Source of the DNA: an uncultured Endomicrobiia bacterium
Lineage (GTDB): Bacteria; Elusimicrobiota; Endomicrobiia; Endomicrobiales; Endomicrobiaceae
Reading direction: 5' to 3'
Length of the DNA stretch: 7,116 bases
Assembly: GCA_905236115.1 (NCBI GenBank)
Contig: CAJOOL010000290.1
Location: 1-7,116, forward strand
Shown here: positions 6,862-7,116 of the stretch, piece after piece
How positions within the stretch are numbered: the first letter of the stretch is position 1
Layout: each line of letters opens with the position of its first letter
Notes under the pieces: generated by a model
Databases searched by the model: none
What the model was told of the DNA's origin: nothing
Seen by the model: only the letters and a program-made list of their open reading frames with translations
Position numbers and translations under genes: made by a program

Positions 6862-7116
6862 TTTCAAATTTTATTTTAATATCTGCTTTATATTTTAAAC
6901 CTGCACAGGCAGATGAAAAATCAGCTCCGATATATAAATAAGGAGATACTGCTCCACCACCATAAAATGTAACATTGTGTTGTATATCCGTTGAATTTTC
7001 CGCAGCGTGCCAGCCCCTGTAATCCCATATTGTAGAATAATCTGTCGTTAAATCTTCATTTTCATTATTTCCAAGAAGAAAAAACCAGCACCACCAATAT
7101 TTCACATCATTATTAT
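6854..7116 (-). CDS. 3' end of a Trp-rich beta protein, possibly a pilin-like surface subunit (partial)
   Basis: The frame is open at the right edge and ends at TAA (6856-6854), showing 86 C-terminal residues. The visible part is rich in aromatics (a YWWCWFF cluster near the edge, IWDYRGWH in the middle), carries two Cys, and ends in an alternating strand, CAGLKYKADIKIKFENE. A final strand preceded by 'aG.Y' is typical of DUF4402/spore-coat-U-like and similar subunits that work with PapD-like chaperones, and the next gene encodes such a protein with an 8-base overlap. Family assignment is tentative because the N-terminal part is missing. The GTG at 7105 is not a credible start: the frame continues beyond it and its codon lies in protein-like sequence. 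Confidence 0.6.
   Translation of the reverse strand, partial: NNDVKYWWCWFFLLGNNENEDLTTDYSTIWDYRGWHAAENSTDIQHNVTFYGGGAVSPYLYIGADFSSACAGLKYKADIKIKFENE

Noticed and set aside
1..7116. CRISPR arrays, tRNA, rRNA genes or insertion sequences
   Set aside because: No regularly spaced repeats, tRNA-like cloverleaf, rRNA motifs, transposase reading frame or long terminal inverted repeats were seen.

Overview
The window is AT-rich and carries Gram-negative cell-envelope genes: a beta-barrel of the PorV/PorQ/UPF0164 type, a secreted protein with an FlgD-like/type IX-like C-terminal domain, and a PapD-like periplasmic protein. This combination, with TAA/TAG-dominated stops and tightly packed operons, suggests Elusimicrobiota (Endomicrobium-like). 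That placement is inferred from protein style only and has not been searched.

Left part (1-1062). A minus-strand Panacea-domain (DUF4065, SocA/GepA-like) gene has its own good promoter and a perfect inverted repeat at its ribosome binding site. A further minus-strand gene appears to start just after it and run off the left edge, where a toxin partner might sit. Just outside the Panacea gene's 5' end lies an open plus-strand stretch of about 73 codons with protein-like composition but no ATG. It looks like the 3' remnant of a gene cut off by arrival of the Panacea cassette. A 210-base gap then holds an extended -10 promoter and a roughly 120-base leader with near-repeats, two hairpins and a 19-codon reading frame.

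Middle (1063-3755). A compact plus-strand operon with gaps of 2 and 3 bases encodes RmlA (glucose-1-phosphate thymidylyltransferase), MiaB (tRNA ms2i6A methylthiotransferase) and a small membrane-anchored lytic transglycosylase. The miaB frame is broken by a single in-frame TGA in the linker between the MTTase and radical SAM domains. Every catalytic cysteine is intact on both sides. This is either a very young pseudogene, a sequence error, or a recoded/read-through gene.

Right part (3834-7116). A minus-strand operon reads inward from the right edge: the 3' end of a Trp-rich beta protein whose last strand resembles pilin-type subunits, a two-domain PapD-like periplasmic protein (8-base overlap), a secreted protein with an FlgD-like C-terminal domain (4-base gap), and a PorV-like outer-membrane barrel (6-base gap). 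Together they look like a surface-protein secretion or assembly module. It meets the rmlA operon tail to tail across 78 bases.
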